Below, piece by piece: positions 40,681 to 48,743 of a DNA stretch of 64,000 bases. The stretch is taken from positions 111,358 through 175,357 of the forward strand of contig NZ_FMCX01000009.1 of the NCBI RefSeq assembly GCF_900091555.1, in the 5' to 3' direction. The notes below the pieces were generated by a model. It was given only the letters and a program-made list of their open reading frames with translations, did not search any database and was not told the DNA's origin. The position numbers were made by a program, and so were the translations under genes. The stretch comes from Micromonospora mirobrigensis. GTDB lineage: Bacteria; Actinomycetota; Actinomycetes; Mycobacteriales; Micromonosporaceae. Numbering within the stretch: the stretch's first letter is position 1; each line of letters opens with the position of its first letter.

Positions 40681-43600
40681 GTGACGGATCTTCCCGAGCC
40701 CACCCCGAACGAGCCGGAGACCCCGGAGACACCGGCCGCGGTCGTCGTCCAGCACGACCGGATCGAGCCGGTCGGCCTCGAGGTGGAGATGCAGCGCTCC
40801 TACCTCGACTACGCGATGAGCGTCATCGTCGGGCGGGCGCTGCCGGACGTCCGGGACGGGCTCAAGCCGGTCCACCGCAAGATCCTGTACGCCATGTTCG
40901 ACTCGGGTTACCGGCCGGACCGCGGCTACGTGAAGTGCTCCCGGGTCGTCGGTGACGTGATGGGTCAGTTCCACCCGCACGGCGACTCGGCCATCTACGA
41001 CGCGCTGGTCCGGATGGCCCAGCCGTGGTCGCTGCGGTATCCGCTGGTGGACGGCAACGGCAACTTCGGTTCGCCCGGAAATGACCCGGCTGCGGCGATG
41101 CGTTACTGTCTGACCCAAGATGTCCGTATTCGTACCGCCGAGGGCAGCGTGCGGATCGGCGACGTCGTGCCGGGCGCCGCGCCGAGCAGCGAGACCGACG
41201 TCGAGCTCAAGGTCCGCGACCGCAACGGCGACCTGGTCCGCGCCTCGAAGTTCTTCCACTCCGGCGAGCACCCCACGCTGCGGCTGCGCACCCGTGAGGG
41301 GTACGAGCTGACCGGCACCCACAACCACCCGGTGCTCTGCCTGGTGGACGTGGCCGGCGTGCCGACCCTGCTGTGGAAGCTGCTCGCCGAGATCTCCCCC
41401 GGTGACCGGGTGGTGCTCCAGCGCACCGTGCCGGACGAGATCGGCTACCCGATGCTCGAGCACGTCGAGGCAGCCGTCCTCGCGGGTGCGTTCGTCTCCG
41501 AGGGCTGGGTGTCTGAGGGGCGGGCCGGTTTCAACAACGTCGACCGGGAGTTCTTCGTCCGGGTCTTGGCGGCCTACGATCTCGCCGTCGGTGGTCCCCG
41601 GTACGTCAGCGAGCGGGTCATCGCCTCCGGGAGCACCCTGCCCGAACTCGACGTCCAGGACCTCTCCGCGCTGCGGAAGAGCTTCCTGGGCGAGCTGGTC
41701 GGGGCGCGCAGCGCCGCCAAGTTCGTACCCGAGTTCGTCTGGCAGGGGCCGGCCGCGGTCAGGCGGGCCTTCCTCCAGGCGCTCTTCGAGGGCGACGGCT
41801 CGTCCTCGCTGTTGCCCCGCAACACCATCCAGGTGTCGTACTCGACCCGCAGCGCGCGGCTGGCCCGCGAGGTGCAGCAGCTCCTGCTGGAGTTCGGCGT
41901 GGTCAGCAAGCAGTGCCGGTACGACGACGGCGAGATCAAGGTCGTGATCACCAACCGGCGTGACGCGCGGATCTTCGCCGCCCACGTCGGCTTCCTCGGC
42001 CGCAAGCAGGCCAAGCTGGAGTCGGAGCTGGCGCAGGTGCCGGCGACCAGCCGGGCGCTCGCCGGGGACTTCGTGCCGTTCGTCGGGGACTTCATCCGCG
42101 AGCACGGCGCAACGCGCTGGACCGAGCGGGACTGGCTGCGCCGGCACAACGTGGACCGGATCGAGCGCTGGGAGCGGGACCGCGACGAGATCGCGGCCCG
42201 GGTCACCGAGCCGGGGATCCTCGACGTGGTGGAGCCGCTGGTCGACGGTCGCTTCTACTACGCCGAGGTCGCCGAGCTGGTCGACGCGGGGGTGCAGCCG
42301 GTCTACAGCATCCGGGTGGACACCGACGACCACTCGTTCGTCTCCGACGGGTTCGTCAGCCACAACACGGAGTGCAAGCTCGACCCGCTGGCGATGGAGA
42401 TGCTGCGGGACATCGACGAGGACACCGTCGACCTCCAGGACAACTACGACGGCCGGGCCAAGGAGCCCACCATCCTGCCGTCCCGGATCCCCAACCTGCT
42501 GATCAACGGCTCCGAGGGCATCGCGGTCGGCATGGCCACCAAGATCCCGCCGCACAACCTGCGCGAGATCGGCGCGGCGGTGCAGTGGTGCCTGGAGAAC
42601 CCGGAGGCCGACGAGGCCACCACGCTCGAGGCGCTGCTGGAGATCGTCAAGGGCCCGGACTTCCCCACCTACGGCCTGATCGTCGGCCAGCAGGCCATCC
42701 AGGACGCGTACCGCACCGGGCGGGGCTCGATCCGGATGCGTGCGGTGGTCGAGGTCGAGGAGGACAAGCGGGGCCGGCCGGCGCTGGTGGTCAGCGAGCT
42801 GCCGTACCAGGTCAACCCGGACAACCTCGCCGAGCGGATCGCCGAGCTGATCAAGGAGGGGAAGCTCGCCGGGATCGCCGACATCCGGGACGAGTCCTCC
42901 GGCCGTACCGGCATGCGGATCGTGCTCGTCCTCAAGCGGGACGCGGTCGCCAAGGTGGTGCTGAACAACCTCTACAAGCACACCCAGCTCCAGGAGACCT
43001 TCGGCGCCAACATGCTGGCGCTGGTCGACGGGGTGCCGCGGACGCTGAACCTGGCCCAGTTCCTCCGCTACTACGTCGAGCACCAGATCGAGGTGATCCG
43101 GCGGCGGACGGCGTTCCGGCTGCGCAAGGCCGAGGAGCGGGCGCACATCCTGCGCGGTCTGTCCAAGGCGTTGGACGCCCTCGACGAGGTGATCGCGCTG
43201 ATCCGGCGCTCGCCCACCGTCGAGGACGCCCGGCAGGGCCTGGTCCGGCTGCTGGAGATCGACGAGATCCAGGCGACCGCGATCCTGGACATGCAGCTGC
43301 GCCGGCTGGCGGCCCTGGAGCGGCAGCGCATCCTGGACGACCTCGCCAAGCTCGAGATCGAGATCGCCGACCTCAAGGACATCCTGGCCAAGCCGGAGCG
43401 GCAGCGGCAGATCGTCTCGGAGGAGCTCGGGGAGATCGTCGCGAAGTGGGGCGACGAGCGGCGTACGAAGATCATCCCGTTCGACGGCGAGGTCTCCATG
43501 GAGGACCTGATCGCCCGCGAGGACGTGGTGGTCACGATCACCCGCACCGGGTACGCCAAGCGGACCAAGGTGGATCTCTACCGCTCGCAGCGGCGCGGTG

Positions 43601-44463
43601 GCAAGGGCGTCAGCGGGGCGACGCTGCGGCAGGACGACATCGTCAGCCACTTCTTCGTATGCTCCACCCACGACTGGATCCTGTTCTTCACGAACAAGGG
43701 GAGGGTCTACCGGGCCAAGGCGTACGAGCTTCCCGAAGCCAGTAGGGTGGCCAAGGGCCAGCACGTGGCCAACCTGCTCGCTTTCCAGCCGGACGAGCAG
43801 ATCGCCCAGATCATCGAAATCCCCAACTACCAGGTGGCGCCCTACCTGGTACTCGCCACGAAGAACGGCCTGGTGAAGAAGACGCGGCTCGAGGAGTTCG
43901 ACTCCAACCGGTCCGGCGGCGTCATCGCGATCAACCTGCGCGATGAGGACGAGCTGGTCGGTGCTGTCCTGGTGGGCCCGGAGCAGGACCTGCTGCTGGT
44001 CTCCAAGAACGCGCAGGCGATCCGGTTCAACGCCACCGACGAGGCGCTGCGGCCGATGGGTCGGGCCACGTCGGGGGTGATCGGCATGCGGTTCAGCGAG
44101 GAGGACGAGCTGCTCGCGGTCGAGGTCGTGCGGGAGGGCCTGGACGTCCTGGTGGCGACGAACGGCGGGTACGCGAAACGTACTCCGATCGAGGAATACC
44201 CGGTCCAGGGCCGGGGAGGTAAGGGCGTGCTGACTGCGAAGATCACCGAGCGGCGGGGTGGTCTGGTCGGTGCGGTGGTGATCGACCCGGACGACGAGCT
44301 CTTCGCGATCACCAGCAACGGTGGTGTCATCCGGACTCCGGTGAAGCCTGTACGCCGTACGCGTGACCGGAACACAATGGGGGTCAAGCTGATGGACCTC
44401 CCGGACGGCGTGACTATCGTGGCGATTGCTCGCAATGCCGACGAGCCTGACGAACAGGACTAG
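40681..44463 (+). CDS. gyrA: DNA gyrase subunit A precursor, interrupted by an intein
   Basis: 1,260 residues as translated; removal of residues 143-562 leaves an 840-residue GyrA of normal length. The extein has LDYAMSVIVGRALPDVRDGLKPVHRKILYAM and HPHGDSAIYDALVRM (quinolone-region Ser103 and Asp107 look wild type). The catalytic Tyr142 in AAMRY sits directly before the intein, and TECKLDPLAMEML resumes after it. The C-terminal pinwheel domain includes the GyrA box QRRGGKG. The GTG start has only a weak AAGGG upstream. Splicing is required for function, because the intein separates the active-site Tyr from Thr563. Confidence 0.96.
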   Translation: MTDLPEPTPNEPETPETPAAVVVQHDRIEPVGLEVEMQRSYLDYAMSVIVGRALPDVRDGLKPVHRKILYAMFDSGYRPDRGYVKCSRVVGDVMGQFHPHGDSAIYDALVRMAQPWSLRYPLVDGNGNFGSPGNDPAAAMRYCLTQDVRIRTAEGSVRIGDVVPGAAPSSETDVELKVRDRNGDLVRASKFFHSGEHPTLRLRTREGYELTGTHNHPVLCLVDVAGVPTLLWKLLAEISPGDRVVLQRTVPDEIGYPMLEHVEAAVLAGAFVSEGWVSEGRAGFNNVDREFFVRVLAAYDLAVGGPRYVSERVIASGSTLPELDVQDLSALRKSFLGELVGARSAAKFVPEFVWQGPAAVRRAFLQALFEGDGSSSLLPRNTIQVSYSTRSARLAREVQQLLLEFGVVSKQCRYDDGEIKVVITNRRDARIFAAHVGFLGRKQAKLESELAQVPATSRALAGDFVPFVGDFIREHGATRWTERDWLRRHNVDRIERWERDRDEIAARVTEPGILDVVEPLVDGRFYYAEVAELVDAGVQPVYSIRVDTDDHSFVSDGFVSHNTECKLDPLAMEMLRDIDEDTVDLQDNYDGRAKEPTILPSRIPNLLINGSEGIAVGMATKIPPHNLREIGAAVQWCLENPEADEATTLEALLEIVKGPDFPTYGLIVGQQAIQDAYRTGRGSIRMRAVVEVEEDKRGRPALVVSELPYQVNPDNLAERIAELIKEGKLAGIADIRDESSGRTGMRIVLVLKRDAVAKVVLNNLYKHTQLQETFGANMLALVDGVPRTLNLAQFLRYYVEHQIEVIRRRTAFRLRKAEERAHILRGLSKALDALDEVIALIRRSPTVEDARQGLVRLLEIDEIQATAILDMQLRRLAALERQRILDDLAKLEIEIADLKDILAKPERQRQIVSEELGEIVAKWGDERRTKIIPFDGEVSMEDLIAREDVVVTITRTGYAKRTKVDLYRSQRRGGKGVSGATLRQDDIVSHFFVCSTHDWILFFTNKGRVYRAKAYELPEASRVAKGQHVANLLAFQPDEQIAQIIEIPNYQVAPYLVLATKNGLVKKTRLEEFDSNRSGGVIAINLRDEDELVGAVLVGPEQDLLLVSKNAQAIRFNATDEALRPMGRATSGVIGMRFSEEDELLAVEVVREGLDVLVATNGGYAKRTPIEEYPVQGRGGKGVLTAKITERRGGLVGAVVIDPDDELFAITSNGGVIRTPVKPVRRTRDRNTMGVKLMDLPDGVTIVAIARNADEPDEQD
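41107..42366 (+). mobile_element. GyrA intein with LAGLIDADG homing endonuclease domain
   Basis: 420 codons in frame. The first residue is Cys143 (CLTQDVRIRTAEG). Block B TxxH is T213-HNH216. LAGLIDADG-like helices are LAGAFVSEGW (267-276) and FLQALFEGDGS (364-374). The C-terminal block is VYSIRVDTDDHSFVSDGFVSHN ending in His561-Asn562, with Thr563 as the +1 nucleophile. All splicing residues are present. The insertion point, between the catalytic Tyr and Thr, is the same as in the mycobacterial GyrA inteins. The acidic residues of both endonuclease helices are partly kept (Glu in the first, Asp in the second), so homing activity is possible but uncertain. Confidence 0.95.
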
Positions 44464-44466
44464 TTG

Positions 44467-45387
44467 ATGACGGAGACACAGGCGAAGTCGGGGAACAAGG
44501 GGACCTCGGCCAACGCGGTCGACGAGGAGTCCGCCAACGGCGGCACATCGGCGACCGGTCGGGCGGCCGTCGGCCGTGCCACCGTCCCCGGCGACGCGCC
44601 TGCCCCGAAGTTCACCCGCGCCCCGGGCATGGCGCCGCCGCCGGACAAGCCCGGGGAGGGTTCGGGGTCCAGCGAGGAGACCGAGGTCGCGCCGGCGGTC
44701 GAGGCGACCTCCGCCGCGAACCCACCGGCCGCCGCCGACCGCACCCCCAGCGCCACCCAGCCGATCAAGGTCGGCGCCGGGCAGGCCGCCGCCAAGTCGA
44801 CCACCGCCACCGGCACCCAGCCGAGGGTGGGGACGACCGGCACCCAGGCCCGGGTCTCGTCGGCCAAGCCGCAGCAGGACACCGCCCGGCCCGCCGCCGG
44901 CCGCCCCGCCAGCGGCGGGGGGCTCCCGCCGGGCGTGGGGGCCAGCGCCGTCGGGGCCGCCCGGGTCGGTGACGCGGTACGCGCCGCGCGTACCTCGGTC
45001 ACCTCGGCCGCCTCCCGCGGGCCGCGCCGGGCCCGGCTGAACCTCAAGCGGATCGACCCGTGGTCGGTGATGAAGTTCGCCTTCGCCGTCTCCGTGGTGC
45101 TCTTCATCGTGGTGGTCGTCGCCACCTCGGTGCTCTACCTCGCGCTGGACGCGATGGGCGTGTTCAAGAGCGTCAACGACAGCCTGACCGACCTGGTCAA
45201 CGCCGGCGGCGGGGAGAGCACCAGCGGGTTCCGGATCACCGCGAAGGGCGTCATCCTCAGCTCGGCCCTGATCGGCCTGGTCAACGTGGTGCTCTTCACC
45301 GCGCTGGCCACCCTCGGGGCCTTCGTCTACAACGTCTGCGCCGACCTGGTCGGTGGCATCGAGCTGACGCTCGCCGAGCGCGACTGA
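44467..45387 (+). CDS. DUF3566 transmembrane protein
   Basis: 306 residues. A long cytoplasmic Ala/Thr/Pro-rich N-terminal half (about 1-180) precedes a DUF3566 domain with two membrane helices (about 203-228, KFAFAVSVVLFIVVVVATSVLYLA, and 262-285, VILSSALIGLVNVVLFTALATL). This family follows gyrA in most actinobacteria (Rv0007 in M. tuberculosis) and has no established function. The start is ATG 44467, three bases after the gyrA stop, so it is in the gyrA operon. Confidence 0.9.
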   Translation: MTETQAKSGNKGTSANAVDEESANGGTSATGRAAVGRATVPGDAPAPKFTRAPGMAPPPDKPGEGSGSSEETEVAPAVEATSAANPPAAADRTPSATQPIKVGAGQAAAKSTTATGTQPRVGTTGTQARVSSAKPQQDTARPAAGRPASGGGLPPGVGASAVGAARVGDAVRAARTSVTSAASRGPRRARLNLKRIDPWSVMKFAFAVSVVLFIVVVVATSVLYLALDAMGVFKSVNDSLTDLVNAGGGESTSGFRITAKGVILSSALIGLVNVVLFTALATLGAFVYNVCADLVGGIELTLAERD

Positions 45388-45399
45388 CGATCGGACCGG

Positions 45400-45440
45400 G
45401 AACGCCGGGACACCGCCGACGCGGTGTCCCGGCGTTCTTT
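45400..45440 (+). terminator. Intrinsic terminator of the gyrA operon
   Basis: A perfect 17-bp stem (45400-45416 and 45421-45437), four-base loop and a TTTCG tail. Confidence 0.88.
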
Positions 45441-45662
45441 CGTTCCCGGGTCCTGGAGGCTCCGGGATGCGGCGGCTGGGCCTTTCCCGGGCTCCGGATG
45501 GCCCGGGATGACCGCAAACCGCGCCGCGTGGAGCGGCGGGGTCGGAAAGGGGTCGCTCCCGGCGCCGGGCGGCGGGTACGGTCGGGAGAGCGCGCGGGCG
45601 CCACGGCGGACCCCGATTTGGGGGCGGCTGCGGCGATGGGTTAACCTTGCTCGTCGCTACGC

Positions 45663-45736
45663 GGGGCTATAGCTCAGTCGGTTAGAGCGCAGAGCTGATA
45701 ACTCTGAGGTCGCTGGTTCGATTCCAGCTAGCCCCA
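45663..45736 (+). tRNA. tRNA-Ile (GAT)
   Basis: 74 bases folding into a full cloverleaf: acceptor GGGGCTA paired with TAGCCCC, D-arm GCTC/GAGC, anticodon stem CAGAG/CTCTG with loop CTGATAA (anticodon GAT), and a TTCGATTC T-loop. CCA is not encoded. Confidence 0.97.
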
Positions 45737-45780
45737 CCGCACGTCCTTCCCGACGGCAGTCGAGCGCGAGGGGTCGCCCC

Positions 45781-45909
45781 ATGTTCAAGAAGCTTCTGTT
45801 CCTGGTCGGCATCGTCGGCGCGGCTGCCGTGGTGGCCCGGAAGGTCAAGGCTTCCAACGACGAGCGCGCTCTCTGGCACGAGGCGACCACCGCGCCCGAC
45901 CTGCGCTGA
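45781..45909 (+). CDS. DLW-39 family microprotein
   Basis: 42 residues: MFKKLLFLVGIVGAAAVVAR, then KVKASNDERALWHEATTAPDLR in two parts, with one N-terminal membrane helix and a short acidic tail. Microproteins of this type (named for length 39 and a DLW motif) sit between tRNA-Ile and tRNA-Ala next to gyrA in many actinobacteria. The C-terminus here reads APDLR. No function is known. Synteny makes it very likely real despite its size. Confidence 0.85.
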   Translation: MFKKLLFLVGIVGAAAVVARKVKASNDERALWHEATTAPDLR

Positions 45910-45954
45910 CGGTCCGCTCGTCCACTGCCAGCACGCGCGGCACCTGCCGTACGC

Positions 45955-46030
45955 GGGGCCCTAGCTCAACTGGCAGAGCACTGCCTTTGCAAGGCAGGGG
46001 TTAGGGGTTCGAGTCCCCTGGGCTCCACCA
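45955..46030 (+). tRNA. tRNA-Ala (TGC)
   Basis: 76 bases including an encoded CCA (46028-46030). Acceptor GGGGCCC with GGGCTCC, anticodon stem CTGCC/GGCAG and loop TTTGCAA (anticodon TGC), T-loop TTCGAGTC. Confidence 0.97.
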
Positions 46031-46152
46031 GCACTTTCCCCGGTGAACCTCGGGTCGGAGTACAGCCAAGCGGTCACGCCGTTCCCGCGCGGATCCCCGC
46101 TCACCTCCAATTTGGCTGGCTGGCCCGGAGATTGCCGCGTTCACTGGGCACC

Positions 46153-46734
46153 GTGAGCCCCGAACAATCAGCCGGCCTGGTCGTCCGCCTCGTCACCGAC
46201 ACGACGCCCCGCCCTCTCGTGATCGCCGTGGACGGGCCCAGCGGCGCAGGAACCAGTACCCTCGCCGAAGTACTCGCCACGCGACTGGATGCCAGCGTGG
46301 TCCACGTCGATGACTTCTACCGAGACATGCCCCACGAACGACGCTGGGCATTGAGCCCCGAGGAGGGGCTTCAGCAGTACTTCGACTGGCAGCGCCTCCG
46401 CCGGGAGGCACTCGAACCCCTGAAGTCGGGCCAGCCAGCCCACTATCGGCCGTACAGCTGGCTACCGACCGGAGGGCTGGCACCGCGATCCATCGCGCTG
46501 GCCGCTCGACCGGTCATCATCGTCGAAGGGGTCTACGCCGCTCGCCCCGAGGTAAAAGATCTCATCGACCTGGCCGTCCTTGTCGAGACCCCCCGAGCGG
46601 AGAGGTTCCGACGTCTCACCGCCCGGGGTCACGGCAACCAGCACTGGTGGTCGCGCTGGGACGCAGCCGAGACGCTCTACTTCACCCGGGTGCGCCCCAC
46701 CGACACCTTCGACCTTGTCGTGCCGGGTCATTGA
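46153..46734 (+). CDS. Uridine kinase-like P-loop protein
   Basis: 193 residues from GTG 46153 (TTG 46132 is an alternative). The P-loop is DGPSGAGTSTLAEVLA (about 27-42), followed by VVHVDDFYRDM and RPVIIVEGVYAARPEVKDLIDLAVLVETP with the typical Walker B and lid. It belongs to the uridine kinase/phosphoribulokinase-like group and its substrate is unknown. Codon choice is a little less GC-biased than in neighbours and the gene begins right after tRNA-Ala, a common insertion point, so it may be acquired. No ribosome site is obvious. Confidence 0.78.
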   Translation: MSPEQSAGLVVRLVTDTTPRPLVIAVDGPSGAGTSTLAEVLATRLDASVVHVDDFYRDMPHERRWALSPEEGLQQYFDWQRLRREALEPLKSGQPAHYRPYSWLPTGGLAPRSIALAARPVIIVEGVYAARPEVKDLIDLAVLVETPRAERFRRLTARGHGNQHWWSRWDAAETLYFTRVRPTDTFDLVVPGH

Positions 46735-46774
46735 TCGGCGCCGACCGTCCGGTCCGACCTGCCGCCGGCCGGTG

Positions 46775-47005
46775 TCAGGTCCAGATCCGCAGCAACTCCC
46801 GAACGAGCTCCACGGCGAAGGCGACCAGTGTGGCGCCGGCGACGGCGCGCATGACCGCGCGGGCCACCCGGCTGCCGCCGGTGCCCTCGGCAAGGCGGCC
46901 CATCATCTCCGTCCGCGCGTCCAGCGAGTACGGATTGGTGCTCGTATCGACGAAGTCGCGCCTCAACCAGGCGCGGTCGGGGTGCGGTTGCTGGAACGTG
47001 CCCAT
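46775..47005 (-). CDS. Small hypothetical membrane protein
   Basis: 76 residues with a polar first half (MGTFQQPHPDRAWLRRDFVD) and one C-terminal membrane helix (about 52-70, VMRAVAGATLVAFAVELV). I do not recognise a family. The frame fits the GC-bias pattern and the ATG is the first after the sigma-factor divergent region. A few in-frame starts lie further upstream. It may be spurious. Confidence 0.5.
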   Translation of the reverse strand: MGTFQQPHPDRAWLRRDFVDTSTNPYSLDARTEMMGRLAEGTGGSRVARAVMRAVAGATLVAFAVELVRELLRIWT

Positions 47006-47136
47006 GCGGCGAGTGTGCGCCCGCACGGCAAGGATCACCAGCGCCGGACCGACAACCGGGTAGTTGTCGGGCTGTCGGTGCAACCCCTCCGGGTGTGCCT
47101 GCCGTCGTGCGGGTGGAGGCAACGGGAGGGAGCAGC

Positions 47137-47634
47137 GTGAAGAGGTCCGAGGAGGACGACTTCCGGGCGTTCGTCGGTGCTCGGATGAACCGCTGGCGGC
47201 GGGCGGCGTACCTGCTGTGCCACGACTGGCACGCGGCGGACGACCTGGTGTCCATCGTCGTGGGCAAGCTCTACCGGCACTGGCGCAAGGTGAGCGCGAC
47301 CGACAACCCGGACGCGTACGCGCAGCGGATGTTGACCAGGTCGTGGCTCGACGAGCGCCGCCGGCCGTGGCGGCGGGAGCAGCCGGTGGTGGCACCGCCG
47401 GAGAGCGGCTGGACGTCTCCGGACCGGGTCGGTGACCGGGACCAGTTGACCATGCTGCTGGCCGGACTGGCGCCACGGCAGCGGGCGGTCGTGGTGCTGC
47501 GCTTCTATCTCGACCACTCGGTCGAGGAGACCGCGGAGCTGCTGGGCATCTCCGCGGGCACGGTCAAGAGTCAGTCGGCGCGAGGGCTGGAGACGCTGCG
47601 CGCCCTCGCCTACTCAACGGGGAGCATTCCGTGA
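47137..47634 (+). CDS. SigE-family ECF RNA polymerase sigma factor (second)
   Basis: 165 residues. Region 2 is FRAFVGARMNRWRRAAYLLCHDWHAADDLVSIVVGKLYRHW (about 8-48) and region 4 LAPRQRAVVVLRFYLDHSVEETAELLGISAGTVKSQSARGLETL. It is the same type as the sigma factor at 1807. GTG 47137 has GGGAGGGA upstream. Its stop overlaps the next start (GTGA at 47631-47634), so the membrane protein that follows is the probable regulator. Confidence 0.9.
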   Translation: MKRSEEDDFRAFVGARMNRWRRAAYLLCHDWHAADDLVSIVVGKLYRHWRKVSATDNPDAYAQRMLTRSWLDERRRPWRREQPVVAPPESGWTSPDRVGDRDQLTMLLAGLAPRQRAVVVLRFYLDHSVEETAELLGISAGTVKSQSARGLETLRALAYSTGSIP

Positions 47635-48476
47635 ATCAGCAGGTCTTCGACGAGTTCATCGGCACCCCACCGCCGTCGACGGTCGACGTGGACCGGATCA
47701 TCGAGCGCCAGCGGCGGGGAAGTCTGCTGCGTCGGGCGGCGGGAGCGGGTTCGGCGCTGGCGGTTGCCGGGGTCGCGGTCTCCGTCGGCGTCGCCCTGGG
47801 CGGGGGCGCCGGGCCTCGGCCCGCACCGCCGGCGGCGGCTCCGACGGTTCCGGTGTCGGCCGTTCCGTCGGCGTCCGCGTCGGCTGCGGGTCTGCGGCTC
47901 GATCCGAGCAGTCCGCAGGCGATCCAGCGGACCCTCGACGGGCTGCGGGTGGCGCTCGAGGAGGCCGTGGCCGGGGCGGCGCCGGACGTGCGATGGATCT
48001 ACATGCCGGACGTCCCGGGCGAGAAGCGGCTGCCGGACGGTCACCCGGCCATGCGCGCCGAGCGGGATCCGGTCGGGTTCGTCGCCCGCTCCGGGCTGGC
48101 CCGCCGCGGCGGGAAGGCCGGCCTGTACATGTGGGTCCGGCCGTCCGGCTGTGGCTCGCCGGGTGCCACCGGCTCCACCTCCTGCTCACCGCCGATCGAG
48201 TGCGACGACAGCATGGAGCCCGGTTCGTGCCACGCGTCCACGACCCCCGACGGCCTGGAGGTGGTGGAGACGACCGAGACCACCCCGGCCAGGGCGGGCG
48301 GGAAGTACCGCTTCTATCAGGTGCAGGTGAAGCTGCCGCAGGGCTATCACCTGCGGCTGCTGGCGGTGAACTACTTCGGCGGCGACGGCAGCGCGGTCAG
48401 CACCGCGACGCCGTTGCTGACCCGGGCCGAACTGCGGAGCGCCGCGACCGCCGTGGCCTCCCGGGTCGCCCGCTGA
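47631..48476 (+). CDS. Membrane-anchored protein coupled to the second SigE-family sigma factor
   Basis: 281 residues. A short cytoplasmic segment (MNQQVFDEFIGTPPPSTVDVDRIIERQRR) precedes one membrane helix (about 35-58) and a Pro/Ala/Ser linker. The extracellular domain has five cysteines (CGSPGATGSTSCSPP, ECDDSMEPGSCHAS), implying disulfides. No anti-sigma zinc motif is seen. Overlap with the sigma gene suggests it senses an external signal, but there is no direct evidence. Confidence 0.75.
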   Translation: MNQQVFDEFIGTPPPSTVDVDRIIERQRRGSLLRRAAGAGSALAVAGVAVSVGVALGGGAGPRPAPPAAAPTVPVSAVPSASASAAGLRLDPSSPQAIQRTLDGLRVALEEAVAGAAPDVRWIYMPDVPGEKRLPDGHPAMRAERDPVGFVARSGLARRGGKAGLYMWVRPSGCGSPGATGSTSCSPPIECDDSMEPGSCHASTTPDGLEVVETTETTPARAGGKYRFYQVQVKLPQGYHLRLLAVNYFGGDGSAVSTATPLLTRAELRSAATAVASRVAR

Positions 48477-48605
48477 CCCCGTCCCCACTGGGCCCGGGAG
48501 GTCGCCTGCGGGACTTCCCGGGCCCGACCGGGGTGTCCGGCCCGTACCGGCCGGCGGGGTGTCCGGCGCGGGCGGGACTGGACGGCGGGCGCTACGGTGC
48601 CAACC

Positions 48606-48722
48606 GTGGGAGCGATCAAGCCGTGGCACCTGTCGGTCATGTTCCTCTGCCTGCTGCTGCCGCTGCTGGCGGCGGCCGGCGGCGTCTGGGTCGCCCGGCG
48701 CCGGTCCCGCGACCGCCGCTGA
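48606..48722 (+). CDS. Small single-pass membrane protein
   Basis: 38 residues: MGAIKPWHLSVMFLCLLLPL then an Ala/Gly-rich helix end and a basic tail (VARRRSRDRR). The IKPWH start followed by one helix and Arg-rich end is a pattern I recall in many Micromonosporaceae microproteins. GTG start. It is convergent with the kinase gene, 21 bases apart. Confidence 0.6.
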   Translation: MGAIKPWHLSVMFLCLLLPLLAAAGGVWVARRRSRDRR

Positions 48723-48743
48723 CCGTCGCCGCAGTGCAGGGCG

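Noticed and set aside
40375..43764. A 1,129-codon frame on the minus strand opposite gyrA
   Set aside because: An antisense shadow of gyrA; composition is Asp/Val/Arg/Leu-rich as expected from reading GC-rich codons backwards.
45424..45672. An 82-codon frame between the gyrA-operon terminator and tRNA-Ile
   Set aside because: It starts in the terminator and runs into the tRNA; no ribosome site and no protein features.
46005..46140. Attachment site of an integrated element at the tRNA-Ala 3' end
   Set aside because: No direct repeat of the tRNA end downstream, no integrase gene; only a short CAGCCAA/TTGGCTG inverted repeat.
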